A DNA stretch of 64,000 nucleotides from JAWSUT01 sp033549345 (GCA_033549345.1 JAWSUT010000015.1:1-64000); one strand, 5' to 3'; shown: positions 50,899 to 59,301, counted from the stretch's first letter. The notes: generated by a model from the letters alone, not told the origin. Numbers and translations are program-made.

Positions 50899-51402
50899 GT
50901 GCTGAAGCCAGGCTTCGAAAAACAGGTAAGCTTAGAGGAATGCAGGCGGTCCATAGATGAAAGAGAGTCGGCAGCACCTGCGGCAATCCGGGCAAAAGTT
51001 CGCTTCGATTACCGGGGTAAAGCCAGGCCCTCCCGCTTCTTCTTTGGCGGTAAGAGCACCGAGGAAGCCGCAGAAGAACTAAGACAACAACAGGCCGCCC
51101 TGTGGAGAAATGTACCGGTACAGGGAGTCTATGTGGAAAATATTGATTCAGGTGAAATCTATACCGTTTATGATGAGGAGGCAGACGACGAAACGGCATT
51201 TGCGCCGCTGGAACTGGAAGTGCGCGCCGATTCACTTTGCCACCTGGTCCGTTTCGCCGTCCGCGAAGAATTCAGGCGGATTCAGATTCTGGAACCGGCC
51301 CGGCTACAGCTAAACGTCCATGATATGGAGCAGGTTTTCTTCCAGATTAATGACCAGGCCAGGACCCAGATTATGCATAAAACAAAACGATATCACGAGT
51401 AA
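50899..51402 (+). CDS. Protein of unknown function
   Basis: A 167-residue protein I do not recognise, with GTG start 50899 after AGGAGG. No signal peptide or membrane helix. It is rich in charged residues: a helical, Arg/Glu-rich first half (ERESAAPAAIRAKVRFDY, STEEAAEELRQQQAALWRNV) and a beta-rich middle (VQGVYVENIDSGEIYTVYDE), with helices at the end. Its codon use is like the neighbours, so it looks native. A terminator follows, so it is a separate unit between the cobalamin operon and the radical SAM gene. Confidence 0.75.
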   Translation: MLKPGFEKQVSLEECRRSIDERESAAPAAIRAKVRFDYRGKARPSRFFFGGKSTEEAAEELRQQQAALWRNVPVQGVYVENIDSGEIYTVYDEEADDETAFAPLELEVRADSLCHLVRFAVREEFRRIQILEPARLQLNVHDMEQVFFQINDQARTQIMHKTKRYHE

Positions 51403-51406
51403 CAAC

Positions 51407-51430
51407 AAGCGGCTCCGGCCGCTTATTTTA
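51407..51430 (+). terminator. Intrinsic terminator after the unknown gene
   Basis: AAGCGGC (51407-51413) and GCCGCTT (51418-51424), loop TCCG, then ATTTTA. Confidence 0.75.
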
Positions 51431-51441
51431 TCTCCAAAAAG

Positions 51442-51553
51442 AAGTGCAAAAAGTGCAAAAGTGAAAAGTGCAAAAAAGGGCCTGTCCCCTTTTTGCATTT
51501 GCAATTGCCAAAAAACAAAAAGGCTGCAAAAAAGGATCAGACCCTTTTTTGCA
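51442..51553. repeat. REP-like palindromic repeat, divergent family
   Basis: Two palindromes in tandem: TGCAAAAAAGGG ... CCCTTTTTGCA (about 51469-51496, core CCTGTC) and CTGCAAAAAAGG ... CCTTTTTTGCAG (51524-51553, core ATCAGAC), preceded by short direct repeats of GTGCAAAA (51444-51474). The CCTGTCCCC core recalls the other two REP-like elements, but the flanks differ. It lies directly before a radical SAM gene. Confidence 0.7.
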
Positions 51554-51569
51554 GATTGGGGAGTTGTCC

Positions 51570-52466
51570 ATGCGCTATATTGAGCTTGCCGAATCCGGCG
51601 TGTTGCAAGATAGAGCAAGAAAAGCCATTGAGGGTCTGGGAAATTGCCTGCTCTGCCCGCAGGCATGTGGAGTGAACCGGGCCGCCGGTAAGGCAGGCTT
51701 TTGCCGTGCCGGTAAGAAAGCCCGCCTTTCAGGTTATGGCCCCCATTTTGGAGAAGAGGCGCCGCTGGTGGGCCAGGGAGGCTCGGGCACGATTTTCTTT
51801 TCCTACTGCAACCTGCGCTGCGTGTTTTGTCAGAACTATGATACCTCCCATCTCGGCCACGGTGAGGATGTGGAAGCACTTGAACTGGCGGATATCATGA
51901 TCAGCCTGCAGGATGTGGGCTGTGAAAATATCAATTTCGTAACGCCCACTCACTATGTGCCGCAGATTCTGGAAGCCCTGCCGGCTGCGGTGCAAAAAGG
52001 CCTGCGGGTGCCGCTTGTTTATAACTGCGGAACGTATGAATGCCTTGACACGCTCCGCCTGCTCGACGGTGTCATCGATATTTACCTCCCTGACACCAAA
52101 TACAGTGACCCCGCACACGGGAAAACATATTCCGGCGTGGAAAACTATCCGGACAGCATGTTTGCTTCATTAAAGGAAATGTACCGCCAGGTTGGCAGCC
52201 TGCAGGTCGGCCCGGACGGTGTGGCTGTCCGCGGACTGATGATCAGGCATTTGATTTTGCCCGGCGGCCTGGCAGGCACCCGGAATGTGCTGCACTTCAT
52301 CGCCGCTGAATTGTCAAAAGATACCTATGTCAATTTGATGGGCCAGTATTACCCCGCCTACCGGGCGCAAGAGTATCCCGAGCTTGCCCGCCGGCCTGCG
52401 CGTCAGGAACTGGCCGGGGCCAAAGCGCTTGCCATAGAATACGGGCTGACCCGGGTTGAAAGTTAG
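51570..52466 (+). CDS. Radical SAM protein, PflA-like
   Basis: A 298-residue radical SAM protein with the CX3CX2C cluster motif at Cys80, Cys84, Cys87 (YCNLRCVFCQNY). An N-terminal cysteine region (NCLLCPQACGVNRAAGKAGF, then FCRAG) suggests a second metal or zinc site, as in the PflA-like YjjW/AmmeMemoRadiSam-adjacent proteins. ATG 51570 has GGGGAG 8 bases upstream; an in-frame ATG far upstream is in the repeat and is rejected. Glycyl-radical substrate, if any, is not in the window. Confidence 0.88.
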   Translation: MRYIELAESGVLQDRARKAIEGLGNCLLCPQACGVNRAAGKAGFCRAGKKARLSGYGPHFGEEAPLVGQGGSGTIFFSYCNLRCVFCQNYDTSHLGHGEDVEALELADIMISLQDVGCENINFVTPTHYVPQILEALPAAVQKGLRVPLVYNCGTYECLDTLRLLDGVIDIYLPDTKYSDPAHGKTYSGVENYPDSMFASLKEMYRQVGSLQVGPDGVAVRGLMIRHLILPGGLAGTRNVLHFIAAELSKDTYVNLMGQYYPAYRAQEYPELARRPARQELAGAKALAIEYGLTRVES

Positions 52467-52477
52467 GAGGATGGTTT

Positions 52478-53713
52478 GTGCGTATAGTAGTCATCGGAGG
52501 CGGCCCTGCCGGCATGATGGCCGCCGGTCAGGCGGCAGCGGCGGGTGCCGCGGTCACGCTGCTGGAACGAAATGACCGGCTGGGAAAAAAGCTGGCCATT
52601 ACCGGAAAAGGGCGCGGCAATGTAACAAATACCGCCGATATTGAAGACATCGTTGCCCAGTTTCCCGGCAACGGGACATTTTTATACGGGGCGCTTTACC
52701 GATTTACCAATGAGGACGTCCGTACTTTCTTTCGTGAGTTGGGCGTGCCATCAGTGGAGGAGAGGGGCGGCCGCGTTTTCCCCGTATCCCAGAAGGCATC
52801 CGACCTGGTCCAGGCAATGGAGTGCTTCCTGGAGAAAACAGGCGTGCGCGTCCAAACAGGCTGCCGTGTGAGCGAAATCACCCAGGAAAATGGCCGTGTC
52901 ACGGCAGTGGCCTGTGGCCAGAATGACCGCCTCGGCCGGCAGCCCATTCTGGCCACAGGCGGAGCGTCGTATCCCGCCACCGGTTCCACCGGCGACGGCT
53001 ACCGCCTGGCCGAGCGGCTGGCGCACACCATTGTTAAGCCGCGCCCGGCGCTTGTGCCGCTGGAGACGGCAGAGCCCTGGGTACCGGAGTTGACTGGCCT
53101 GGCCCTGAAGAATGTCGAGGCACGGTTGGTGGTGGATGGGCAGACAGCAGCCGCAGAGTTTGGTGAAATGCTCTTTACCCATTACGGTGTCAGCGGGCCG
53201 ATTATCCTTACCCTGAGCAGGGAGGCGGCCGCAGCGCTGTTACGCGGCAAAAAACCAGTGATCGAAATTGACCTGAAGCCTGCCCTGGCGCCGGAGCAGC
53301 TCGATGCCAGGCTGAAGCGGGATTTTGAAAAGTTTGCCCGCAAGCAGTTTAAAAACTGTCTGGACGATTTACTGCCGCAGCGGTTGATTGAACCTGTAGT
53401 TGCCGCCTCGGGAATATCACCCGTACTGCCAGTCAACCAGGTGACCAAAAAGCAGCGTCAGCAGCTGGGAGACGTATTGAAACGTCTGCGTATGACCGTT
53501 ACGGCCATGCGTCCCATTAAGGAAGCAATCGTAACCGCAGGCGGCGTGTCGGTGAAAGAAATTGACCCCACAACCATGGAATCAAAGCTGGTCACGGGGC
53601 TCTATTTTGCCGGAGAAATCATCGACATTGACGGCAATACAGGCGGCTATAACCTACAGGCGGCTTTTTCCACCGGGTATGTTGCCGGAATCTTTGCGGC
53701 GCAGCAGGAATAA
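52478..53713 (+). CDS. NAD(P)/FAD-dependent oxidoreductase, BaiN/HI0933 (YhiN) family
   Basis: A 411-residue flavoprotein with the N-terminal VVIGGGPAGMMAAGQAAAAG, the family-specific LGKKLAITGKGRGNVTNTAD, ILATGGASYPATGSTGDGYR and the C-terminal YFAGEIIDIDGNTGGYNLQA. GTG 52478 follows AGGAGG. Members reduce steroid or flavin-linked substrates in some gut bacteria, but the general function is unknown. Confidence 0.9.
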   Translation: MRIVVIGGGPAGMMAAGQAAAAGAAVTLLERNDRLGKKLAITGKGRGNVTNTADIEDIVAQFPGNGTFLYGALYRFTNEDVRTFFRELGVPSVEERGGRVFPVSQKASDLVQAMECFLEKTGVRVQTGCRVSEITQENGRVTAVACGQNDRLGRQPILATGGASYPATGSTGDGYRLAERLAHTIVKPRPALVPLETAEPWVPELTGLALKNVEARLVVDGQTAAAEFGEMLFTHYGVSGPIILTLSREAAAALLRGKKPVIEIDLKPALAPEQLDARLKRDFEKFARKQFKNCLDDLLPQRLIEPVVAASGISPVLPVNQVTKKQRQQLGDVLKRLRMTVTAMRPIKEAIVTAGGVSVKEIDPTTMESKLVTGLYFAGEIIDIDGNTGGYNLQAAFSTGYVAGIFAAQQE

Positions 53714-53755
53714 AATCCATACAGCCTGACATACTCTGTTGTAAAGGAGGGCTGC

Positions 53756-54262
53756 ATGATGGATTTTGAACGTTGGTTTAAAGAGGGGACAAGTCGCTTC
53801 GAGCGTTTTCTGATTTTCTCTGCCACGGTTTTTCTTGTTCTGCTGATTGTCAGCCAGGCCTTGCTGACCCAGCCCGGTGTAAGAAAGATGCTGAGCCTGG
53901 TGGACAGTCTTGAAGGCGAACCGTACCAGCCTGTGGAGGTGGAGCAGCCGACGGCTGCCCGTCCGCAGATTTCCGGCGAAGTACAGTATCTTGAATTAAG
54001 TGTCGGCGATGACACCGATGCCAGCGGGATTCTGGTCAGTGTCAACGGCAAGGCTGTGGCGGCGTTTGGCTCTCAGAAAACGGTAAAGGTTCCGGTACAA
54101 AACGGTGATCATGTGGGTATTGATGGCGATATGCCGCAGGATGTTGTGGAAATCACCGTCACTGCTGTTTCAGAGCAGATGCTTTCTCCGCAGCAGGGGC
54201 AAACAATTATCTATTCCGGTACGCCGGAGACGGTGAGCTGGGTGGATGTCGAAATAAACTAG
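53756..54262 (+). CDS. Membrane-anchored protein of unknown function
   Basis: A 168-residue protein with an N-terminal cytoplasmic stub, one membrane helix (about residues 19-39, FLIFSATVFLVLLIVSQALL) and an extracytoplasmic beta-rich domain (VQYLELSVGDDTDASGILVS, VNGKAVAAFGSQKTVKVPVQ). ATG 53756 or 53759 after AAGGAGGG. I do not recognise a named family. The placement between a BaiN-type gene and aroH-cmk occurs in other clostridial genomes as far as I recall. Confidence 0.8.
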   Translation: MMDFERWFKEGTSRFERFLIFSATVFLVLLIVSQALLTQPGVRKMLSLVDSLEGEPYQPVEVEQPTAARPQISGEVQYLELSVGDDTDASGILVSVNGKAVAAFGSQKTVKVPVQNGDHVGIDGDMPQDVVEITVTAVSEQMLSPQQGQTIIYSGTPETVSWVDVEIN

Positions 54263-54271
54263 TCAAAAGGC

Positions 54272-54300
54272 TTGCCAAACTTCGGATAATGAGCTATTAT
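54272..54300 (+). promoter_or_regulatory. SigA promoter for the aroH-cmk-plsC-ispH/rpsA-fni operon
   Basis: TTGCCA (54272-54277), exact 17-base spacer, TATTAT (54295-54300), 36 bases before the aroH start. No terminator follows until after fni at 59163. Confidence 0.7.
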
Positions 54301-54336
54301 TTAATCTAAAGCGGTAGTTTGTGGGAGGACGTCGGT

Positions 54337-54720
54337 GTGGGTCGCAGCAGTGTGGTGAGAGGGATACGTGGTGCAATCAATGTGTCGCAAAACAGTGAGT
54401 CGGAAATTTTGGGAGCGACACGGGAACTGCTTCGGAAAATGGCGAGGGCAAATTCTGTCAGTAAAGAAGACATCGCCAGCATTTATTTTACCCTGACACC
54501 GGACCTGAATGCCTGTTTCCCGGCAGCTGCTGCCAGAGAACTTGGCTGGACCTATGTACCACTGCTCTGTGCCGTGGAAGTTGACGTGCCCGGAGCGATG
54601 GCGTTTTGTATTCGTGTGTTAATGCAGGTGAATACAGAAAAAAGCCAGCAGGAGATAAAACATATTTATCTGAGGGAAGCCCGTGCGTTGCGCGGTGACC
54701 TCAACCCTGACAACACCTAG
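54337..54720 (+). CDS. aroH: Chorismate mutase, AroH type
   Basis: Monofunctional chorismate mutase making prephenate for Phe/Tyr. 127 aa of the AroH trimer family: VVRGIRGAINVSQNSESEIL, TLTPDLNACFPAAAARELGW, VPLLCAVEVDVPGAMAFCIR and HIYLREARALRGDL follow the Bacillus enzyme. GTG 54337 has GGGAGGAC 6 bases upstream; an earlier TTG at 54319 precedes that site. First gene of the operon. Confidence 0.93.
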   Translation: MGRSSVVRGIRGAINVSQNSESEILGATRELLRKMARANSVSKEDIASIYFTLTPDLNACFPAAAARELGWTYVPLLCAVEVDVPGAMAFCIRVLMQVNTEKSQQEIKHIYLREARALRGDLNPDNT

Positions 54721-54767
54721 CGTGTTGTTTTTGTCGTTTTTATTTATTAGGAGGAGGGGGCTGGCGC

Positions 54768-55433
54768 ATGAAACCCGCAATAGCCATCGACGGTCCCGCC
54801 GGCGCCGGAAAAAGCACAGTAGCTCGTGAGGTGGCTCGGCGCCTGGGGCTGGCGTACCTGGACACAGGCGCAATGTATCGTGCCATCACGTTGGCCGGTT
54901 TGCAGCGCGGAGTGGATCTGCATGATGCAGCCGCACTGGAGGCGTTGACCAAAAGTGTGGATCTGGATATTCAAAGTGACGCCGACGGCCAGAACATTAT
55001 CTATCTTGATTCTCAAAATGTATCCGCCGATATCCGTCTGCCCGATGTGAGCCGCAATGTGTCTTTTGTGGCCCGCTGCCCAGAAGTGCGGGACATCATG
55101 GTGGATAAGCAGCGACAGATTGGCAACCGTGGCGGCGTGGTTATGGACGGCCGTGACATCGGCACCAATGTGATGCCGGATGCCAGGTATAAATTTTTTC
55201 TGACGGCATCGCTGGAAGAGAGAGCACGCCGCCGCCTGGAAGAGCTGCTGGCCAAAGGAGAACATTTAAGCCTGGAGCAAATGGTCGGTGAAATTGCCGC
55301 CAGGGATAAAATCGACTCGGAGAGAGAGTGTGCCCCCCTGCGGCCGGCTGAGGACGCCATTCATATTGATACCACAAAGATGACCATTGAAGAAGTGGTA
55401 ACCGCCATTGTAAACCGGGTGTCCGGTGCGTAA
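54768..55433 (+). CDS. cmk: Cytidylate kinase
   Basis: Phosphorylates CMP and dCMP with ATP. 221 aa, P-loop IDGPAGAGKSTVAREVARRL, AYLDTGAMYRAITLAGLQRG, and GRDIGTNVMPDARYKFFLTA. Start ATG 54768 follows AGGAGGAGG. Cmk next to plsC and an S1 gene is a conserved order in Firmicutes. Confidence 0.96.
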   Translation: MKPAIAIDGPAGAGKSTVAREVARRLGLAYLDTGAMYRAITLAGLQRGVDLHDAAALEALTKSVDLDIQSDADGQNIIYLDSQNVSADIRLPDVSRNVSFVARCPEVRDIMVDKQRQIGNRGGVVMDGRDIGTNVMPDARYKFFLTASLEERARRRLEELLAKGEHLSLEQMVGEIAARDKIDSERECAPLRPAEDAIHIDTTKMTIEEVVTAIVNRVSGA

Positions 55434-55454
55434 CGCCAAGTGGGGGGAGATACC

Positions 55455-56039
55455 GTGCTGTACCGTTTTATTCGCCAGATATTTGCCTGGATATTTATGA
55501 CTGTATATCGCTGGGATGTGGGCGGCCGGGAGAATATACCCGAACAAGGTCCGTTTATCCTGTGCGCTAACCATATTTCCTGGTGGGACCCGCCTTTGGT
55601 GGGTGCCCTGACCAAACACAAAGTACGTTTTATGGCTAAAGAGGAACTGTTTAACATACCGGTGATCGGCAAAATACTGCCCCTGATTCATGTGTTTCCT
55701 GTCAAACGCAACAGCGCCGACCGCAGAGCAATCAAAACCGCTCTTGACACACTGAAAGAGGGCGGCAATCTTGGTATTTTTCCGGAAGGAACGCGCAGCC
55801 GCACCGCCGATTTGCTTCCGCCGCAGGCCGGTGTGGGCCTGATCGCCGTCAAAAGCGAAGCCCCTGTGGTACCGGTTGCCATTATCGGTCCTTATGTTCC
55901 TTTTAAACCACTGAAAATACGCATCGGGGAACCGGTCCGCTTTCCGGAGTATTATGGCAGCAAAGCAAAAGCCGGGGATCTGGAGGACGTGGCAAAACAG
56001 ATTATGTCAGAAATTGCCCGTTTGCGGCAAAGTGAATAA
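55455..56039 (+). CDS. plsC: 1-acyl-sn-glycerol-3-phosphate acyltransferase
   Basis: Makes phosphatidic acid at the membrane. 194 aa with an N-terminal hydrophobic segment, the catalytic HX4D in CANHISWWDPP and FPEGTRSRTADLLPPQAG. GTG 55455 follows GGGGGGAGA; GTG 55440 is an alternative five codons upstream with poor spacing. It lies between cmk and the ispH-S1 fusion. Confidence 0.93.
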   Translation: MLYRFIRQIFAWIFMTVYRWDVGGRENIPEQGPFILCANHISWWDPPLVGALTKHKVRFMAKEELFNIPVIGKILPLIHVFPVKRNSADRRAIKTALDTLKEGGNLGIFPEGTRSRTADLLPPQAGVGLIAVKSEAPVVPVAIIGPYVPFKPLKIRIGEPVRFPEYYGSKAKAGDLEDVAKQIMSEIARLRQSE

Positions 56040-56057
56040 ACCTGAGGTGAATCTACC

Positions 56058-58100
56058 CTGAAAATAATTAAAGCAGAGAACGCCGGATTTTGCGGCGGAG
56101 TAAACAAGGCCGTGAAGCTGGCGCTGGAGGCAGCCCGTCAGGGGCCGGTCTATGCGCTGGGGCCGCTGGCACACAATGAAAGTTTATTGAAAAGGCTTAG
56201 TGAAGAAGGCGTCATCTTTGTGGATGACATCCGCGATGTGCCTGCAAACAGCCCGGTCCTGATCCGTTCCCACGGTGTCAGGCCCGAAGTGTTCGCAGAC
56301 GCCGCTGCACGGGGACTGCGCGTGATTGACGCCACCTGTGTATTTGTAACAAAGCTGCAAAAAACCGTTGCCGCCCTCGTAAATGAAGGCAAGCAGGTGG
56401 TGATTGCAGGCGACCCCAGCCATCCCGAAATAAAAGCTGTGCTCGGCTGGGGCCGCGAAGAACCAAAAGTTATTACCGGTGCCGGATGTATTGACAAAGA
56501 CATCCTCGGGCTGGATCCGGCAAAGCCTGTGGCTGTGGTGGCTCAGACAACACAGCAGCAGAGTATTTTGCAGGAAATCGGTGATAAACTAAAACAGGTA
56601 GTTCCGGTGGTTGAAATATATAATACCATATGTAAAGCGACGGCCTTGCGGCAGGAAGCTGCGCGCAATCTGGCCCAAAATGTGGATGTGATGGTGGTGG
56701 TCGGCGGCAGGCAAAGCGCCAACACCCGGAAACTGGCAGAACTCTGCCGGATGGCCGGGACCAGGACCATAACTGTTACGGAAGCTGACGAACTGGAACC
56801 GTCGCAACTGCAAGGTGCGAGGACAGTCGGGATTACCGCCGGTGCTTCAACACCCGACTGGACGATAAAGGAGGTCATTGGTAAGATGGAAAACGAAAAA
56901 AACACAGAGCTCCAGGAGGAGCAGACGGAAGTGGCAGCGGAGGAAGTATCCCTGGACCAGGATGTCAGGGAATTTTCCGTGGGGGATGTGGTAAAGGGCA
57001 CTGTAGTTCAGGTGTCCGATGACGAAGTTCTTGTGGATATTGGATACAAGAGCGAGGGGGTTCTCCCACGCCAGGAAGTTATAGTCGGCGATGATCAGGA
57101 ACTGTCTTCAGTCATGCAGCCCGGCCAGGAAGTGGAAGTGGCCGTAAAAGCCTTTGACGGGCAGGAAGGGAAAGTCACTCTTTCCAGGAGCGCCATTGAA
57201 AAGAAGCAGAAATGGGAAGAGCTGGAAAGTGCCTTCGAGGAAGGCAAAATCCTGACAGGCACCGTAAAAGAAGCGGTTCCTGCCGGCCTGGTTGTTAATC
57301 TGGGCGGCGGGTATGAAGGGTTTATGCCCGGCTCTCTTGTGGATATCCGGTATATCCCCGACTTCAATGAATTTATGGGTCAGGAAATTTCCTTCAAAGT
57401 AATTGAAATCCGCCGCGAGAAAGAGAAACTGATTCTTTCCCGCAAAGATGTTCTGGAAACAGAAGCTGCGGCCAACAAGGAAAAAGTATTAAATGAACTG
57501 CAGCCCGGGCAAATCATCCGCGGAACGGTTAAGCGCCTGACCAATTTTGGTGCGTTTGTGGATGTGGGCGGCATTGACGGCCTTGTCCATATCTCTGAAA
57601 TCTCCTGGCACCGGATTGACAATCCCGGTGAGGTGCTCAATGTGGGAGATGAAATTGATGTAAAAGTAATCGAAGTCATTCCCGAGCGTGAGCGGATCGG
57701 TCTTTCCCTGCGCCAGGCTCAGCCTGACCCGTGGACGGAAGTGGCAAAGAAATTCAAGGCCGGCGACGTGGTTGAAGGCAAAGTCACAAGGCTCGTTGAT
57801 TTCGGTGCTTTTGTGGAACTGATTCCCGGAGTGGAAGGCCTGGTGCATATTTCTCAGTTGGCCAACTACCATGTTAAGCAGACTTCGGAAGTGGTAGAGC
57901 AGGGACAGATGGTCAAAGTCAAGATTCTTGACATTAACCCGGAAGGCAAACGCGTTAGCCTCAGCATGCGTGATGCCAGCCCCCGCCCGAAGAAAGAGGC
58001 TGTCCGTGAAGTACAGCAGCAGCCGGCCGACACAGGTACCGGTCTGACCCTGGGCGATGTGTTTGGCGACCTGTTTGACCTAGATAAAAAGGATGAGTAA
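56058..58100 (+). CDS. ispH: Fusion of IspH (HMBPP reductase) and ribosomal protein S1-like domain
   Basis: A 680-residue fusion. Residues 1-276 are IspH of the MEP isoprenoid pathway, with cluster cysteines Cys12 (NAGFCGGVNKAV), Cys94 (DATCVFVTKL) and Cys192 (NTICKATALRQ). After a Glu-rich linker come four S1 RNA-binding repeats starting near residues 306, 395, 482 and 567. The ispH-rpsA fusion occurs in many Clostridia. The reading frame upstream has no ATG, GTG or TTG in the right place: the best start is CTG 56058, 7 bases after TGAGGTGA. An internal AAAGGAGGT before ATG 56886 could allow S1 to be made alone. Confidence 0.93.
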   Translation: MKIIKAENAGFCGGVNKAVKLALEAARQGPVYALGPLAHNESLLKRLSEEGVIFVDDIRDVPANSPVLIRSHGVRPEVFADAAARGLRVIDATCVFVTKLQKTVAALVNEGKQVVIAGDPSHPEIKAVLGWGREEPKVITGAGCIDKDILGLDPAKPVAVVAQTTQQQSILQEIGDKLKQVVPVVEIYNTICKATALRQEAARNLAQNVDVMVVVGGRQSANTRKLAELCRMAGTRTITVTEADELEPSQLQGARTVGITAGASTPDWTIKEVIGKMENEKNTELQEEQTEVAAEEVSLDQDVREFSVGDVVKGTVVQVSDDEVLVDIGYKSEGVLPRQEVIVGDDQELSSVMQPGQEVEVAVKAFDGQEGKVTLSRSAIEKKQKWEELESAFEEGKILTGTVKEAVPAGLVVNLGGGYEGFMPGSLVDIRYIPDFNEFMGQEISFKVIEIRREKEKLILSRKDVLETEAAANKEKVLNELQPGQIIRGTVKRLTNFGAFVDVGGIDGLVHISEISWHRIDNPGEVLNVGDEIDVKVIEVIPERERIGLSLRQAQPDPWTEVAKKFKAGDVVEGKVTRLVDFGAFVELIPGVEGLVHISQLANYHVKQTSEVVEQGQMVKVKILDINPEGKRVSLSMRDASPRPKKEAVREVQQQPADTGTGLTLGDVFGDLFDLDKKDE

Positions 58101-58101
58101 G

Positions 58102-59151
58102 ATGTCCCGCCAGGCACGGAAACTGGAACACCTCTGGCATGCAGTGCGTACGGACCTGACAAATGCAGACTTTGACGATATTACTCTGGTCCACAACTGC
58201 CTGCCGGAGACAGGACTGTGCGCACTTGACCTCTCTACACAACTGGCAGGCATAACGCTGAAACGGCCTCTGTTTATTAACGCCATTACAGGCGGCGTGG
58301 ATGATGCGGAGAATGTAAACCGCGAACTGGCCCTGACCGCAAAGGAATGCGGCCTGGCACTGGCTGTGGGTTCACAGATGGCTGCACTGGAAAACCCGCT
58401 CTACACGAAAACATTCCAGGTGGTTCGTGAGGTGTATCCGGAGGGAATAATTTTTGCCAATGTTGGCGCTTATACCGATGTGGACCAGGCACGCCAGGCT
58501 GTGGAGATGGTGCGGGCCGATGCTTTGCAGATCCATCTCAACGTCCCGCAGGAACTGATGATGTGCGAAGGGGATACAAATTTCCGTGACTACCGCAAGC
58601 GCATTGAAAAAGTTATCCGCGCTGTGGATGTCCCCGTGATTATCAAAGAAGTGGGCTTTGGTGTTGCCAAAGAACAGGCTGCAATATTCCGGGACATGGG
58701 TGCTGCTGCCATAGATGTGGGGGGCAAGGGCGGCACCAACTTTATGCTCATTGAACGTCGCCGTGCCCACTTAAAAACAAACCGGGATTTGCTGGACTGG
58801 GGAATCCCCACTGCCATCACACTGATGGAAGCCAAGGCGGGTGCCCCCGGCACAGACATTGTGGCCAGCGGCGGGATGAACTCAGGCCTGCTGGTGGCTA
58901 AAGCACTGGCGATGGGTGCCAACGCCATTGGTATTGCCGGACTGGCTGCCAAGGTATTACTCTCAGAAGGCCGTGAAGCGCTGGTTTTGCGCCTGCGCGA
59001 AATGTTAAGCGAATTAAAAATTATTATGGTTATGACCGGCGCGAACAATATGTGTGAGCTGCGCCATACTCCGTTGGTGATCACCGGCTCTACGCGGGAG
59101 TGGCTCGAGCAGCGCGGAATTAACCTGGCTGAAATGCGGCCCTGCCGCTAA
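58102..59151 (+). CDS. fni: Type 2 isopentenyl-diphosphate delta-isomerase
   Basis: FMN-dependent isomerase of IPP and DMAPP. 349 aa with RQARKLEHLWHAVRTDL, PLFINAITGGVDDAENVNRE, VNVPQELMMCEGDTNFR-type segment and the FMN phosphate site near VASGGMNSGLLVAKALAMGA. ATG 58102 lies 9 bases after AAAAGG; ATG 58093 overlaps that site. It is right after ispH, which makes the IPP/DMAPP mixture, so both belong to one isoprenoid unit. Confidence 0.93.
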   Translation: MSRQARKLEHLWHAVRTDLTNADFDDITLVHNCLPETGLCALDLSTQLAGITLKRPLFINAITGGVDDAENVNRELALTAKECGLALAVGSQMAALENPLYTKTFQVVREVYPEGIIFANVGAYTDVDQARQAVEMVRADALQIHLNVPQELMMCEGDTNFRDYRKRIEKVIRAVDVPVIIKEVGFGVAKEQAAIFRDMGAAAIDVGGKGGTNFMLIERRRAHLKTNRDLLDWGIPTAITLMEAKAGAPGTDIVASGGMNSGLLVAKALAMGANAIGIAGLAAKVLLSEGREALVLRLREMLSELKIIMVMTGANNMCELRHTPLVITGSTREWLEQRGINLAEMRPCR

Positions 59152-59162
59152 CTAGCAATGTG

Positions 59163-59200
59163 AGAACCGGATGCCTGGTGCATGCCGGTTCTTTTATAAA
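59163..59200 (+). terminator. Intrinsic terminator after fni
   Basis: AGAACCGG-ATGC (59163-59174) pairs with GCAT-CCGGTTCT (59180-59192, one bulged G), followed by TTTTATAAATTTTT. Confidence 0.85.
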
Positions 59201-59226
59201 TTTTTGCATCGTGAAATATAATTTCA

Positions 59227-59256
59227 TTGACAGAATTTCCGGCTGGTTGATATAAT
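59227..59256 (+). promoter_or_regulatory. Strong SigA promoter of the glutamate dehydrogenase gene
   Basis: Perfect TTGACA (59227-59232) and perfect TATAAT (59251-59256) with an 18-base spacer, 45 bases before the start codon. Confidence 0.88.
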
Positions 59257-59301
59257 CGCAAAAGAGCAGTGTAGCTGCAAATAAAGATTGAAGGAGTGTC
59301 A

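Noticed and set aside
51442..51475. Short GTGCAAAA direct repeats as a CRISPR array
   Set aside because: Repeats are about 8-10 bases, without regular spacers or cas genes.
51468..51569. In-frame upstream extension of the radical SAM gene
   Set aside because: The extension is encoded by A/T-rich palindromic repeats and has no ribosome site; GGGGAG precedes ATG 51570.
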